DNA of 22,668 nt from an uncultured Oscillospiraceae bacterium. Lineage in GTDB: Bacteria; Bacillota; Clostridia; Oscillospirales; Acutalibacteraceae. Below, piece after piece: positions 6,021 to 14,099 of this stretch (within the stretch, counting starts at the first letter, position 1; each line of letters begins with the position of its first letter). Where the stretch lies: the NCBI GenBank assembly GCA_900545655.1, contig UQZY01000028.1, positions 1-22,668 of the forward strand, in the 5' to 3' direction. The notes below the pieces were generated by a model. It saw only the letters and a list, made by a program, of their open reading frames with translations. It did no database searches and had not been told where the DNA came from. Both the position numbers and the translations under genes were made by a program.

Positions 6021-6910
6021 TATTGTATAAGATTTACTATTTTACGTACTTTGAGTGTATCTGCCATAATTTGCTCTTCAAGGGCAGAGATTGACTCAAA
6101 CTTCTTCTCCTCACGAAGAAAATGAAGAAGGCTTACTTCAACATATTTGCCGTAAAGATTTCCACTGAAGTCCAAAATGTATGTTTCACAATCTGTGGGT
6201 CCTACTCCGACTGTGGGTCTTACCCCGATATTGGTCAACGAATAATATTTCTTTCCGTTTACCGTCGTCTTTGACATATAAACCCCGTGCTTCGGCTCAA
6301 CCAATTCAGGACTTAAGTACTGGTTTATGGTCGGTGTTCCCATAGTTCGTCCGCGTTTGTTTCCGTCCACAACCTTTTGCCTGAAGGTAAACGGTCTGCC
6401 GAGCATCATATTTGCCTTTTCGATTTCTCCGTCCTCTATAGCCGTCCTTATTCTGCTGGAGCTTACCGTCTCTCCTTCAAAATCAAGCTCAGGTGAAACA
6501 GAGAACTTAATTCCATGTTCTTCACAGAGCCTTTTAAGGAGCTCCGGTGTACCCTTTCCGTCCTTTCCGAACGTATAGTTGAATCCGCAGCAAATACCGA
6601 CGGCACACATTCGTTTCAAAAGAATCGTTTCAAAGAACTCCTCCGGACTCATATTCATAACATCTGCGAAGGTAATCATACACGGTGTAATTCCTATTTC
6701 CTTGAACACCTGCGCACGAACGTCATCCGTAAAAAGAGACGAGGGTGAAGAACCTTTTAAAACAAGTAACGGGTGCTCTTTAAAGATAAGAGCATACGGC
6801 TTCGCCGACAAATCTTCAGCCATCTTTAGAGCCGTGTTTATAACTCTCATATGGCCCGTATGAAGACCGTCAAAATTTCCGAGCGCAACCACGGAACCCA
6901 TTTCATTCAT
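6020..6910 (-). CDS. ribF: Bifunctional riboflavin kinase / FAD synthetase
   Basis: RibF phosphorylates riboflavin to FMN and then adenylates it to FAD. The N-terminal nucleotidyltransferase half has ALGNFDGLHTGH (nucleotide-binding HxGH type) and the SSSRIRTAI motif at about 155-163. The C-terminal flavokinase half has GRTMGTPTIN with the conserved PTxN motif. Length is about 296 residues, normal for the family. Three starts are possible: GTG at 6913, ATG at 6910 (sharing bases with the truB stop) and ATG at 6901. The AAAGG ribosome site is best spaced for 6901, while 6910 gives the usual stop-start coupling. It is the last gene of the operon and is followed by a terminator. Confidence 0.96.
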   Translation of the reverse strand: MNEMGSVVALGNFDGLHTGHMRVINTALKMAEDLSAKPYALIFKEHPLLVLKGSSPSSLFTDDVRAQVFKEIGITPCMITFADVMNMSPEEFFETILLKRMCAVGICCGFNYTFGKDGKGTPELLKRLCEEHGIKFSVSPELDFEGETVSSSRIRTAIEDGEIEKANMMLGRPFTFRQKVVDGNKRGRTMGTPTINQYLSPELVEPKHGVYMSKTTVNGKKYYSLTNIGVRPTVGVGPTDCETYILDFSGNLYGKYVEVSLLHFLREEKKFESISALEEQIMADTLKVRKIVNLIQ

Positions 6911-7833
6911 CACCTTTCATTGTATACTCGTCTGAATCTTAAAATATCATTTGAGATATCGGCTTCTCCGAGTCCTATAAACTCTCCGAGCGCCGATTTT
7001 ACTCTGTAAAAGCCATTCTCTTTACAGCCCTTAAGCTTTGTAAGGCTGAGGCTTCCGCCGTTTTTAAAGCGCTGTGCCTGTCCGTCGGATACAACGATCT
7101 CCGGGTAGGGCTTCAAAATCTCTTCAACGCTTAAAACATAAGAATTCAACTTATCTATTTTATCAGCATCCTTGAGAGATTGCAATTGCGAAATCGTAAC
7201 TGAATCCGCAAGGTCAAAGCCCGCCGCAGACGTACGTACAAGCTTCGTCATAACAGCACCGCAGCCAAGCTCTTTTCCTATGTCATCAATGAGTGTACGT
7301 ATATACGTTCCCGATGAACATTCAACATCAAGGATATACTCATTTTCGGAAATCTCCGTACCGAAGCACTGTCTGTCTTCGCGGACATCCAACCCGTAAA
7401 TCGTTACGGGACGGGGGTCACGCTTTACCTCCACACCTGCTCTCGCAAGTGTATAAAGCTTTACTCCGTCCTTTTTTAACGCGGAATACATGGGCGGAAT
7501 CTGAAGTATCTCTCCCGTGAATTTCTCCGCGGTATGCTTGACCTCTTCAAAGGACACATTTACCGGTTTCTCTTCAAGCACGGCTCCCGTTATGTCGAGC
7601 GTATCCGTAGTGATACCAAGCCGCATAACCGCCGTATATGCCTTATTACTGTCCGGAATAAAATCAAGGAACCTTGTTGCGCCGCCGAGCATGATAGGCA
7701 AAACACCGGTTGCCATCGGATCAAGTGTTCCGAGGTGACCGACTTTTTTTTCGTTCATTATCCCGCGTATCTTTGCTACAGCCCCGAACGATGTAATTCC
7801 CTCCGGCTTATCAAGGCAAATAAAACCTGTCAT
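6910..7833 (-). CDS. truB: tRNA pseudouridine(55) synthase
   Basis: TruB makes the universal pseudouridine 55 in the T-loop of tRNAs. The 307-residue protein opens with FICLDKPEGITSF (the KP motif) and carries GHLGTLDPMATGVL with the catalytic aspartate at residue 38. The flipped-base pocket motif KAYTAVMRLG and the later SSGTYIRTLIDDIG are intact, and a PUA-like RNA-binding domain occupies about the last 65 residues. The ATG is preceded by AAAGGAAC. It follows nrnA after 58 nt and its TGA overlaps the ribF start, so the two are translationally coupled. The nrnA-truB-ribF order is standard in Firmicutes. Nothing is unusual. Confidence 0.97.
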   Translation of the reverse strand: MTGFICLDKPEGITSFGAVAKIRGIMNEKKVGHLGTLDPMATGVLPIMLGGATRFLDFIPDSNKAYTAVMRLGITTDTLDITGAVLEEKPVNVSFEEVKHTAEKFTGEILQIPPMYSALKKDGVKLYTLARAGVEVKRDPRPVTIYGLDVREDRQCFGTEISENEYILDVECSSGTYIRTLIDDIGKELGCGAVMTKLVRTSAAGFDLADSVTISQLQSLKDADKIDKLNSYVLSVEEILKPYPEIVVSDGQAQRFKNGGSLSLTKLKGCKENGFYRVKSALGEFIGLGEADISNDILRFRRVYNER

Positions 7834-7891
7834 CTTTAAAGTTCCTTTTTGATAAAATTTGCTTTTATCGCTTTGTTATCATCTTTAAGCT

Positions 7892-8842
7892 TTATTTTAA
7901 AGCTTCTGTTATTGCTTCTATGAGTACTTTGAGCGACTCTTCCTCATCTTCTCCGCTATCACAGCCGGCTGCGCGCGCGTGACCGCCGCCGCCGAGAAGT
8001 CCGCAAAGCTGTGCCGCGTCAAGCGGCTCATGTGTGCGGAGTGACAGCTTATAGCCGCCGCACTGTTTTTCTTTCATTGTTATACCGCAAAGAGCGCCTT
8101 CAACCTGACGCGACATGGCGGCTATAGCATCGCACTGGTCGGGGGTCGCGCCCGTTCTGTCAAACATATCACGCGTAACCTTAAGAACAATTACACGACC
8201 GTCGCAAAATGTGCGCATGCCGGCGAGAACTTCGGTCAGAAGCCTGAAATATGACAGGGGCTTTGTCTCAAACATAAGCACGTTTATCCTTGCACTGTCA
8301 GCGCCGCTGTCAATAAGCTCCGCCGCAACCCTGTAGCACTCGGAGGATGCGTTTGAATACCTGAAGCATCCCGTATCGGTTGAAAGTCCCGTATAAAGAG
8401 CAGTAGCAATCTGCGGCGTCACGGGTACACCCATCTTCTTTATTATCCTGTAAAGAGAGAGTGAAGCGGCGCCGTCCTCTGACCGAAGATAAAGCTCCTT
8501 GGCGAACTCTCTGTTTGAGCCGTGATGGTCAATACAAAGGTCAACCCTGTCGGAATAAAGTCCCTCAAGCCTTTCGCCAAGGAGTTTTGTGTCGGCAACA
8601 TCTACCGCAACTATAAACTCAGGCTCAAAATCCATGACTTTGAGGTCTTCCAAAAGATAAGAATATCTCTTCGGTATGATATCCGAATTCTCAACACGAG
8701 CGTTTTTGCCGAGTCCCTGAAGGACGCGGCAAAGCGCAACACCGCACCCGAGCGTATCTCCGTCCGGGTTTTTGTGTGTGAGAATAAGGATATTGTCTTT
8801 TTCCTGTAAAAGCTCTGCTACTCTGTCGGAATCAATTTTCAT
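7892..8842 (-). CDS. nrnA: DHH family phosphoesterase, NrnA-like (nano-RNA/pAp hydrolase)
   Basis: This family degrades very short RNAs and dephosphorylates 3'-phosphoadenosine 5'-phosphate, using two Mn ions. With the start at 8842 there are 316 residues: HKNPDGDT (metal-binding DxD at about 27-29), AVDVAD near 79-84, CIDHHGSN with the DHH triad at about 105-107, and a C-terminal DHHA1 domain with GGGGHARAAG at about 284-293. A longer frame from 8905 exists, but ATG 8842 is preceded by AGGAGG at 5 nt and overlaps the rbfA stop by 11 nt, the pattern seen elsewhere in this operon. The symbol follows position and motifs; the DHH family holds several related activities. An 8-bp inverted repeat (7887-7905) overlaps its stop. 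Confidence 0.92.
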   Translation of the reverse strand: MKIDSDRVAELLQEKDNILILTHKNPDGDTLGCGVALCRVLQGLGKNARVENSDIIPKRYSYLLEDLKVMDFEPEFIVAVDVADTKLLGERLEGLYSDRVDLCIDHHGSNREFAKELYLRSEDGAASLSLYRIIKKMGVPVTPQIATALYTGLSTDTGCFRYSNASSECYRVAAELIDSGADSARINVLMFETKPLSYFRLLTEVLAGMRTFCDGRVIVLKVTRDMFDRTGATPDQCDAIAAMSRQVEGALCGITMKEKQCGGYKLSLRTHEPLDAAQLCGLLGGGGHARAAGCDSGEDEEESLKVLIEAITEALK

Positions 8843-9191
8843 TTCGTCCTCCTGAGATATCCCCGAGTTTTTTGAAAATCTCCATACCGTGCTCAACGGA
8901 GTCATCGGCGATGAATCTTAGCTCGGGGGCCTTGCGAAGATGCAGATTCTGACCGACCTCACGGCGTATGAAGCCCGAGGCGCCGTTTAAAATCCTGACT
9001 GCTTCTTTCGCACTTTCAATTCCCTTGAAATCGCTGATATATACCTTCGCCGAGGACAGGTCGTGAGAAACCGTTACACGTACCACCGTGAGCAGCTTCT
9101 CCGCAACACGCGGATCCTTTATTTCTTTCATAACCGCGATTATCTCGCGATGCATATCCTCTGCGACTCTGTCAGATCTGTGTCCGGGCAT
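8832..9191 (-). CDS. rbfA: Ribosome-binding factor A
   Basis: RbfA binds immature 30S subunits and helps 16S rRNA 5'-end processing, especially in the cold. The 119-residue protein is a normal-length KH-type RbfA: RSDRVAEDMHREI at the start, LLTVVRVTVSHDLSSAKVYIS for the middle strand-helix (given in part), and the characteristic ending HLRKAPELRFIADDSVEHG. The ATG lies 4 nt beyond the infB stop with AGAGAGG placed inside the infB end. Its own stop overlaps the nrnA start. Together these show tight translational coupling across infB-rbfA-nrnA. Confidence 0.96.
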   Translation of the reverse strand: MPGHRSDRVAEDMHREIIAVMKEIKDPRVAEKLLTVVRVTVSHDLSSAKVYISDFKGIESAKEAVRILNGASGFIRREVGQNLHLRKAPELRFIADDSVEHGMEIFKKLGDISGGRNEN

Positions 9192-9194
9192 TTT

Positions 9195-11696
9195 TTAATC
9201 CTCTCTGTATTCTTCGGTAATGAAGGCTTCAAATATGTCGCCTTCCTTTATGTCATTGAACTTGGTAAGTCCGATACCGCATTCGTATCCGGAAGCCACT
9301 TCTTTTACATCGTCCTTGAAACGGCGGAGCGATGCAATTTCATCCTCGGCAATGATGATACCGTCACGAACAACACGTATCTTTGAATTTCTGGTTATCT
9401 TGCCGTCAAGAACGTAAGAGCCGGCGATATTTCCTACGCTGGAAATCTTGAGTACGTTGCGGACCTCGGCACGACCGAGCTCAACATCTCTGAATTTCGG
9501 CGCAAGCATACCCTTGATAGCTGCCTCAATTTCCTCGATACAGTCATATATGATTCTGTAGCAGCGAATATCTACGCCGTCACGTTCTGCATTGGCTGCC
9601 GCTACTGCGTCAGGGCGTACATTGAAGCCTATGATGATGGCATTTGATGCATTGGCAAGCATTACGTCGGAGTCGATGATTCCGCCGACAGCGCCGTGGA
9701 TTACGTGTACACGTACCTCATCGTTTGAAAGCTTCTCAAGACTCTGGCGAACAGCCTCGACCGAGCCCTGTACGTCAGCCTTTACAATTATGTTAAGATC
9801 CTTGAGCTCACCCTCCTTAAGACTTGCAAAGAGGTTGTCAAGAGTAACCTTTGACATGGAGTTAAACTGCTCCTCCTTGATGGCAGCCTTACGCTGTTCA
9901 ACAAGTTCACGGGCAAGTCTCTCATCGGAAACTGCGTCGAAGGTGTCACCTGCCTGAGGTGCTTCCTGGAGACCGGTTATCTCAACCGGGATAGACGGTC
10001 CTGCTTCCTCAAGCTGCTTTCCGTTTTCGTTGGTCATAACTCTTACACGACCTACTGCGGTTCCGGCAACGATTATGTCGCCCGTGTGAAGAGTACCGTT
10101 TTGTACAAGGAGAGTTGCTATAGGACCGCGGCCCTTATCAAGTCTTGCCTCGATAACGGAGCCCTTTGCGGCACGATTCGGGTTTGCTTTAAGCTCAAGC
10201 ATCTCGGCAACGAGCAATACGGATTCAAGAAGCTTGTCGAGGTTCATACCTGTCTTTGCGGAAACCGGTACGCATATGGTTTCGCCGCCCCACTCCTCAG
10301 GAACGATTTCATGCTCTGTGAGCTGCTGCATTATCTTTTCAACCGTAGCATCGGGCTTATCCATCTTGTTTATCGCAACAATGATGGGGATATCTGCGGC
10401 ACGTGCGTGGTTTATTGCCTCTATGGTCTGCGGCATGATACCGTCATCTGCGGCAACAACGAGGATTGCAATATCCGTTGCCTTTGCTCCGCGGGCACGC
10501 ATGCTTGTAAATGCGGCATGACCCGGGGTATCAAGGAAGGTAATCTTCTTACCCTTTATCTCTGTTCTGTAGGCACCTATTGCCTGTGTTATACCGCCTG
10601 CCTCGGTATCGGTAACCGCGGTATGACGGATAGCGTCAAGAATTGATGTCTTACCGTGGTCAACGTGACCCATAACGCATACAACCGGATCACGCGGAAG
10701 AAGGCTTTCCTCATCATCCTCCGTGTCGTCTATGATTCTGTCTTCAATTGTGATAACTACTTCTTTTTCAACCTTTGCGCCGAGTTCCGTTGCAACTATT
10801 TCGGCTGTGTCAAAGTCGATTACCTCATTAACGGTTGCCATCTGTCCGAGTGCAAAGAGCTTCTTTATAACCTCTGCTGCCGTCATGTGGAGAAGCTCTG
10901 CAAGTCCTCCGACCGTAATTTCCTCGGGAACGGTAATCGTAATCTGCTTTTTAGCACGCTCGGCTGCAATTCTCTTAAGTCTGTCAGCCTCTGACTCATG
11001 CTTCTTTGAGCGCATTCCCTGCTGCTTTCTGTACTGCTTTGACTTCTGATTAAGTTTCTGCTTACCGAGATTCACACGGTCTGTTCTGCTGTTATTCTGC
11101 TGAGTCGAAAGCTGCTCGTATTTTTCATTGTATTTTTCAAGGTCGACATTTTGAGAACGGGTGTCTACTTTTCTTACCTCACCCTTTGTTCTCGCCTGCA
11201 TCGGCCTGTTTTCACCCTTATCCTCTTTTTTCTTGAAAGGATGCATATTGCTCTTTGACTTTTTGTCAAGAGCATCCTTAACGTCCTTTGACGGCTGAGC
11301 CTTCTGCTGCGGCTTTTCCTGAGCGCCCTGCTTTACAGTCTTTTGCTCGGTCGGCTTAGCCCCCTGCTGTGCAGCCTTTTTCTGAGCCGGCTTAGCCTCC
11401 TGTGCGGGCTTTGCGGTTTCCTTCTGCGACTTCTCTGCGGCAGCCGGTGCTTCTTCCTTCTTCTCTGCAACTTTTGGCTTCTTCGGAGCCTCCTGAGCCA
11501 TTGCGAAATACTCATTGAAATCCGCCACGGAATTCGTCTGTGTAAAATGTTCAAACACAAGATTGAGCTCATCATTTGTGAGAGCGGTCATGTGCTTCTT
11601 CGGCTCGTCATAATATTTTGCAAGTAAATCCACTACGTCCTTACTTGGCATATCAAAGTCTTTTGCGACTTCATGTACTCTGTATTTTATTTCCAT
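9195..11696 (-). CDS. infB: Translation initiation factor IF-2
   Basis: IF-2 is the GTPase that brings fMet-tRNA to the 30S subunit and promotes subunit joining. The 833-residue protein has a short N-terminal IF2-N module (1-50), a low-complexity Lys/Ala/Gln/Pro linker at about 70-245 including repeated KPAQ-type pieces, a second IF2-N-like module at about 252-305, then the G domain with GHVDHGKT at 343-350, DTPGHAAF at 389-396 and NKMD at 443-446, followed by domains II to IV. The ATG overlaps the stop of the L7Ae-like gene (TAATG), and GAGGAGG lies at suitable distance. Length is usual for Clostridia. The linker is disordered and variable in the family. Confidence 0.98.
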   Translation of the reverse strand: MEIKYRVHEVAKDFDMPSKDVVDLLAKYYDEPKKHMTALTNDELNLVFEHFTQTNSVADFNEYFAMAQEAPKKPKVAEKKEEAPAAAEKSQKETAKPAQEAKPAQKKAAQQGAKPTEQKTVKQGAQEKPQQKAQPSKDVKDALDKKSKSNMHPFKKKEDKGENRPMQARTKGEVRKVDTRSQNVDLEKYNEKYEQLSTQQNNSRTDRVNLGKQKLNQKSKQYRKQQGMRSKKHESEADRLKRIAAERAKKQITITVPEEITVGGLAELLHMTAAEVIKKLFALGQMATVNEVIDFDTAEIVATELGAKVEKEVVITIEDRIIDDTEDDEESLLPRDPVVCVMGHVDHGKTSILDAIRHTAVTDTEAGGITQAIGAYRTEIKGKKITFLDTPGHAAFTSMRARGAKATDIAILVVAADDGIMPQTIEAINHARAADIPIIVAINKMDKPDATVEKIMQQLTEHEIVPEEWGGETICVPVSAKTGMNLDKLLESVLLVAEMLELKANPNRAAKGSVIEARLDKGRGPIATLLVQNGTLHTGDIIVAGTAVGRVRVMTNENGKQLEEAGPSIPVEITGLQEAPQAGDTFDAVSDERLARELVEQRKAAIKEEQFNSMSKVTLDNLFASLKEGELKDLNIIVKADVQGSVEAVRQSLEKLSNDEVRVHVIHGAVGGIIDSDVMLANASNAIIIGFNVRPDAVAAANAERDGVDIRCYRIIYDCIEEIEAAIKGMLAPKFRDVELGRAEVRNVLKISSVGNIAGSYVLDGKITRNSKIRVVRDGIIIAEDEIASLRRFKDDVKEVASGYECGIGLTKFNDIKEGDIFEAFITEEYRED

Positions 11697-12037
11697 TAAG
11701 CGTTGTCCTCCTCAGTGGTTACATTATCAATCGTTTTCAGAATTTTGGTGAGTTCTGATGCAAATCCGCTGTCATTTACGGTCATTACCGCCGCCCGTAT
11801 TCCAAGCACTCGGTTAAGCTCTTCCTTTTCAAAGGGAATCTCAAAGCACGGAATATTTCTTTTTTCGTAATTACACGTCCTGTCGAATTCATCCTTAAGC
11901 CTTTGCGATGCATCCCTTGTCAGGAAACAAACCTTTGCCTTGTTTTTTGAAATAGCGTCAAATGCGGCGTCATGTCCCGGCGAAAGCTTTCCGGCTCTCC
12001 TTGAAAGACCGAGCATTGACAAAAATTTATTTTTCAT
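11696..12037 (-). CDS. ylxQ: L7Ae/YlxQ family ribosomal protein
   Basis: This is a small K-turn RNA-binding protein of the L7Ae/L30e/Gadd45 fold found between ylxR and infB in Firmicutes; its exact ribosomal role is not settled. With the start at 12037 it has 113 residues and opens MLGLSRRAGKLSPGHDA, the family signature, followed by a KAKVCFLTRDAS strand-turn and IPCFEIPFEKEELNRVLG in the middle. A longer frame starting at 12076 would overlap ylxR by 50 nt, while the chosen ATG overlaps it by 11 nt, as for other gene pairs here. The stop shares bases with the infB start. Confidence 0.93.
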   Translation of the reverse strand: MKNKFLSMLGLSRRAGKLSPGHDAAFDAISKNKAKVCFLTRDASQRLKDEFDRTCNYEKRNIPCFEIPFEKEELNRVLGIRAAVMTVNDSGFASELTKILKTIDNVTTEEDNA

Positions 12038-12296
12038 TTTTCTTAAGCTCAGCCTCCAGCGTCTCAAGAATTTCATCCGGGATTTTCATGGAGAATTCAC
12101 GCTCAAAGCGTTTTGCCTTTACCGCCTTGTTAAAGCAGTCCGAGCTTTTACAGATATACGCTCCTCTTCCCGGAGCCTTGCCGACAAGGTCAAGCGAGAT
12201 ATTTCCCTCCTTGTCCTTTACCACTCTTACAAGCTCGTTTTTAGGTTTCATTTCCATACATCCGAGGCAGCGCCTCAATGGAATTTTCTTTGGCAT
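12027..12296 (-). CDS. ylxR: YlxR family RNA-binding protein (DUF448)
   Basis: YlxR is a small basic protein of the nusA-infB operon. Literature links it to nucleic-acid binding and, in B. subtilis, to wide gene-expression effects. The 89-residue sequence has PLRRCLGC near the start, VRVVKDKEG, and the diagnostic GRGAYICKSSDC. The paired cysteines could bind a metal, which is inference. A GTG at 12308 is possible, but the ATG at 12296 is preceded by GGTG at proper spacing and gives the usual N-terminus. It begins 41 nt after the nusA stop. Confidence 0.94.
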   Translation of the reverse strand: MPKKIPLRRCLGCMEMKPKNELVRVVKDKEGNISLDLVGKAPGRGAYICKSSDCFNKAVKAKRFEREFSMKIPDEILETLEAELKKNEK

Positions 12297-12337
12297 CAAA
12301 TTCACCACTTTCGAATTAATTCCGAATAAATAATGTT

Positions 12338-13402
12338 TTATTCTTCCTCTTCAGGGGACTCATAAAATCCGCTTTCGGGGTTTATGTCTATCTTCCAGCC
12401 TGTGAGCTTTGCGGCAAGTCTTGCGTTCTGACCCTTGTTGCCGATAGCAAGTGAAAGCTGCGTGTCGGGCACTATAACCTTGCATGACTTTTCTTCCTCT
12501 GAAAGAATGTCAACACGGATAACGTCAGCCGGAGCAAGAGCGGCACCGATAAAGAGTGCGGGGTCCTCACTGTAAGGCACGATATCTATCTTCTCGCCGC
12601 AAAGGAGGTCAACGACCTTACCTACACGTGCGCCGCGCGGGCCTATACATGCGCCTACCGCGTCGATATTTTCATCTGCGCTGTAAACCGCAATCTTTGT
12701 GCGTGAACCGGCCTCTCTTGAAACCTCTTTTATCTCAACGGTTCCGTCTGAGATCTCCGGAACCTCGGTCTCGAAGAGTCTGCGTACAAGTCCCGGGTGC
12801 GTGCGTGAAATCATTGCCTTAGGACCTTTTTCCGTTTCACGTACATCTACGATGTATACCTTTATGAGGTCTCCGTCGTGAAGCACCTCGCCCGGAATCT
12901 GCTCCGAATGGGGAAGCATAGCCTCGGCTCTTCCTATCTCAAGGGTTGCATTGCCGGTCTTCGGGTCAACGTTCGTAACCTTTGCTGTAACAATCTCCTG
13001 GTTATGACTCTGGAACTCCTGCATGGTCTGTCCGCGCTCTGCGTCTCTTACGCCCTGTCGGATAACATGCTTTGCAGTCTGTGCAACAACACGGCCGAGA
13101 TCCTTTGTGTCTATGGGAATCTCGATGATATCTCCTGCCTTTGCATTGCTCTTGTACTGGTGGGCAGCCTCTACAAGTATGTCGGCATCCGGGTCAGATA
13201 TCTCTTCAACAACATTTTTTCGGAGATAAAGATTGAGCGTCATCTCATCCGGGTTTATGTCGCAGAAAACGATATCCTTACCGCCGTACATCCTCTTTAC
13301 CGCAACAACGAGCGCGGCTGATATCTTTTCAAAGAGAAACTCTGCCGGTATACCCTTTTCCTTTGCCATCATCTGGACAGCAACAAAAAAATCTTCATTC
13401 AT
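12338..13402 (-). CDS. nusA: Transcription termination/antitermination factor NusA
   Basis: NusA binds RNA polymerase and nascent RNA to modulate pausing, intrinsic termination and antitermination. The 354-residue protein has the N-terminal polymerase-binding domain (about 1-125, starting NEDFFVAVQ), an S1 domain (about 135-200, VTAKVTNVDPKTGNATLE), KH1 with ACIGPRGARV and KH2 with AIGNKGQNARLAAKLTG, ending in an acidic tail. It lacks the C-terminal acidic repeats of E. coli NusA, as is normal in Firmicutes. An ATG at 13414 exists, but AAAGG directly abuts it. The ATG at 13402 is spaced correctly and matches the family N-terminus. rimP is 53 nt upstream. Confidence 0.97.
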   Translation of the reverse strand: MNEDFFVAVQMMAKEKGIPAEFLFEKISAALVVAVKRMYGGKDIVFCDINPDEMTLNLYLRKNVVEEISDPDADILVEAAHQYKSNAKAGDIIEIPIDTKDLGRVVAQTAKHVIRQGVRDAERGQTMQEFQSHNQEIVTAKVTNVDPKTGNATLEIGRAEAMLPHSEQIPGEVLHDGDLIKVYIVDVRETEKGPKAMISRTHPGLVRRLFETEVPEISDGTVEIKEVSREAGSRTKIAVYSADENIDAVGACIGPRGARVGKVVDLLCGEKIDIVPYSEDPALFIGAALAPADVIRVDILSEEEKSCKVIVPDTQLSLAIGNKGQNARLAAKLTGWKIDINPESGFYESPEEEE

Positions 13403-13455
13403 TTTATGATTCATCCTTTCGGCTTATTTACAAATCGGCTTGTCTGCAAATCTCT

Positions 13456-13938
13456 TTATTTGCAAAAATCTTCAAAGTCGTCGAGCTTTACAAAAGACGC
13501 TTCCTTTTTATTGAAAACCATCTCTTTACCCTCGCTGCTCAAAAATGTGATGTTTCCCTTGTCATAGCCCTCAAGCACTCCCTTATGCTGTCGAGATCCG
13601 TCAACGGGGCGTATAAACTTCACCATAACCTTAGCACCGAGGTACTTCATAAAGTGCTCATCTCTTGTGAGAGCCCTTTCGGCACCCGGAGAGGAAACCT
13701 CAAGGCAATAGCCTGTCGCTATGGGGTCCGCCTTGTCAAGCGGCTCGTCTATAGCATGGCTCATCTCAACACAGTCATCAATTCCTACCCCGCCCTCCTT
13801 GTCTATGAAGACACGAAGGTAGTAATCCGCACCCTCTTTTTCAAAACGGACGTCCCAGAGTTCAACTCCGAGCGACCTTGCAATGGGCTCGGCAATTTCC
13901 CAGACCGCATTTACAACACTTCCGCCTTTTCCGGCCAT
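13456..13938 (-). CDS. rimP: Ribosome maturation factor RimP
   Basis: RimP assists late assembly of the 30S subunit. The 160-residue sequence shows the N-terminal domain with ELWDVRFEKEGADYYLRVFID, the conserved GVGIDDCVEMSHAIDEPLD region, the strongly conserved YCLEVSSPGAERAL (the EVSSPGxxRPL-type motif), and a C-terminal SH3-like domain. The ATG follows AAGGAGG at about 12 nt. It is the first gene of the nusA-infB operon and lies downstream of tandem promoters at 14070-14024 and a leader hairpin at 13992-13967. Confidence 0.96.
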   Translation of the reverse strand: MAGKGGSVVNAVWEIAEPIARSLGVELWDVRFEKEGADYYLRVFIDKEGGVGIDDCVEMSHAIDEPLDKADPIATGYCLEVSSPGAERALTRDEHFMKYLGAKVMVKFIRPVDGSRQHKGVLEGYDKGNITFLSSEGKEMVFNKKEASFVKLDDFEDFCK

Positions 13939-13966
13939 ACGTGAGAAAACCTCCTTACAAGTTAAA

Positions 13967-13992
13967 GAGAGCGGCTCGCTCGAGCCACTCTC
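13967..13992 (-). promoter_or_regulatory. Leader hairpin just upstream of rimP
   Basis: An 11-bp stem, GAGAGTGGCTC (13992-13982) with GAGCCGCTCTC (13977-13967) on the minus strand, closes a 4-nt loop. The one non-Watson-Crick pair is a U-G wobble on minus but C-A on plus, so it is a feature of the rimP mRNA. It is followed by CTTTAACTTG and then the rimP ribosome site about 11 nt away. It could be a weak attenuator or an mRNA 5' stabiliser. Confidence 0.55.
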
Positions 13993-14023
13993 CGTTTACA
14001 ACTAACTATAACTTACGCAAGGT

Positions 14024-14070
14024 ATTTTAACACTTATAAGTATTATATGCAAGTGTTTTTATAATCTTAA
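14024..14070 (-). promoter_or_regulatory. Tandem sigma-A promoters of the rimP-ribF operon
   Basis: P1: -35 TTAAGA (14070-14065), 17 nt, -10 TATAAT (14047-14042). P2: -35 TTGCAT (14052-14047), 17 nt, -10 TAAAAT (14029-14024). P2's -35 overlaps P1's -10. The repeats TTAACACTTA (14027-14036 and 14067-14076) and an inverted AAGTGTT (14051-14057) overlie both promoters. Confidence 0.7.
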
Positions 14071-14099
14071 CACTTAAATTACATTTCTTATTTTAAAAA

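Noticed and set aside
7887..7905. 8-bp inverted repeat over the nrnA stop as a terminator
   Set aside because: The stem is AT-rich, the following bases on the minus strand are AAAGATGATAAC with no T run, and truB follows directly in the same operon.
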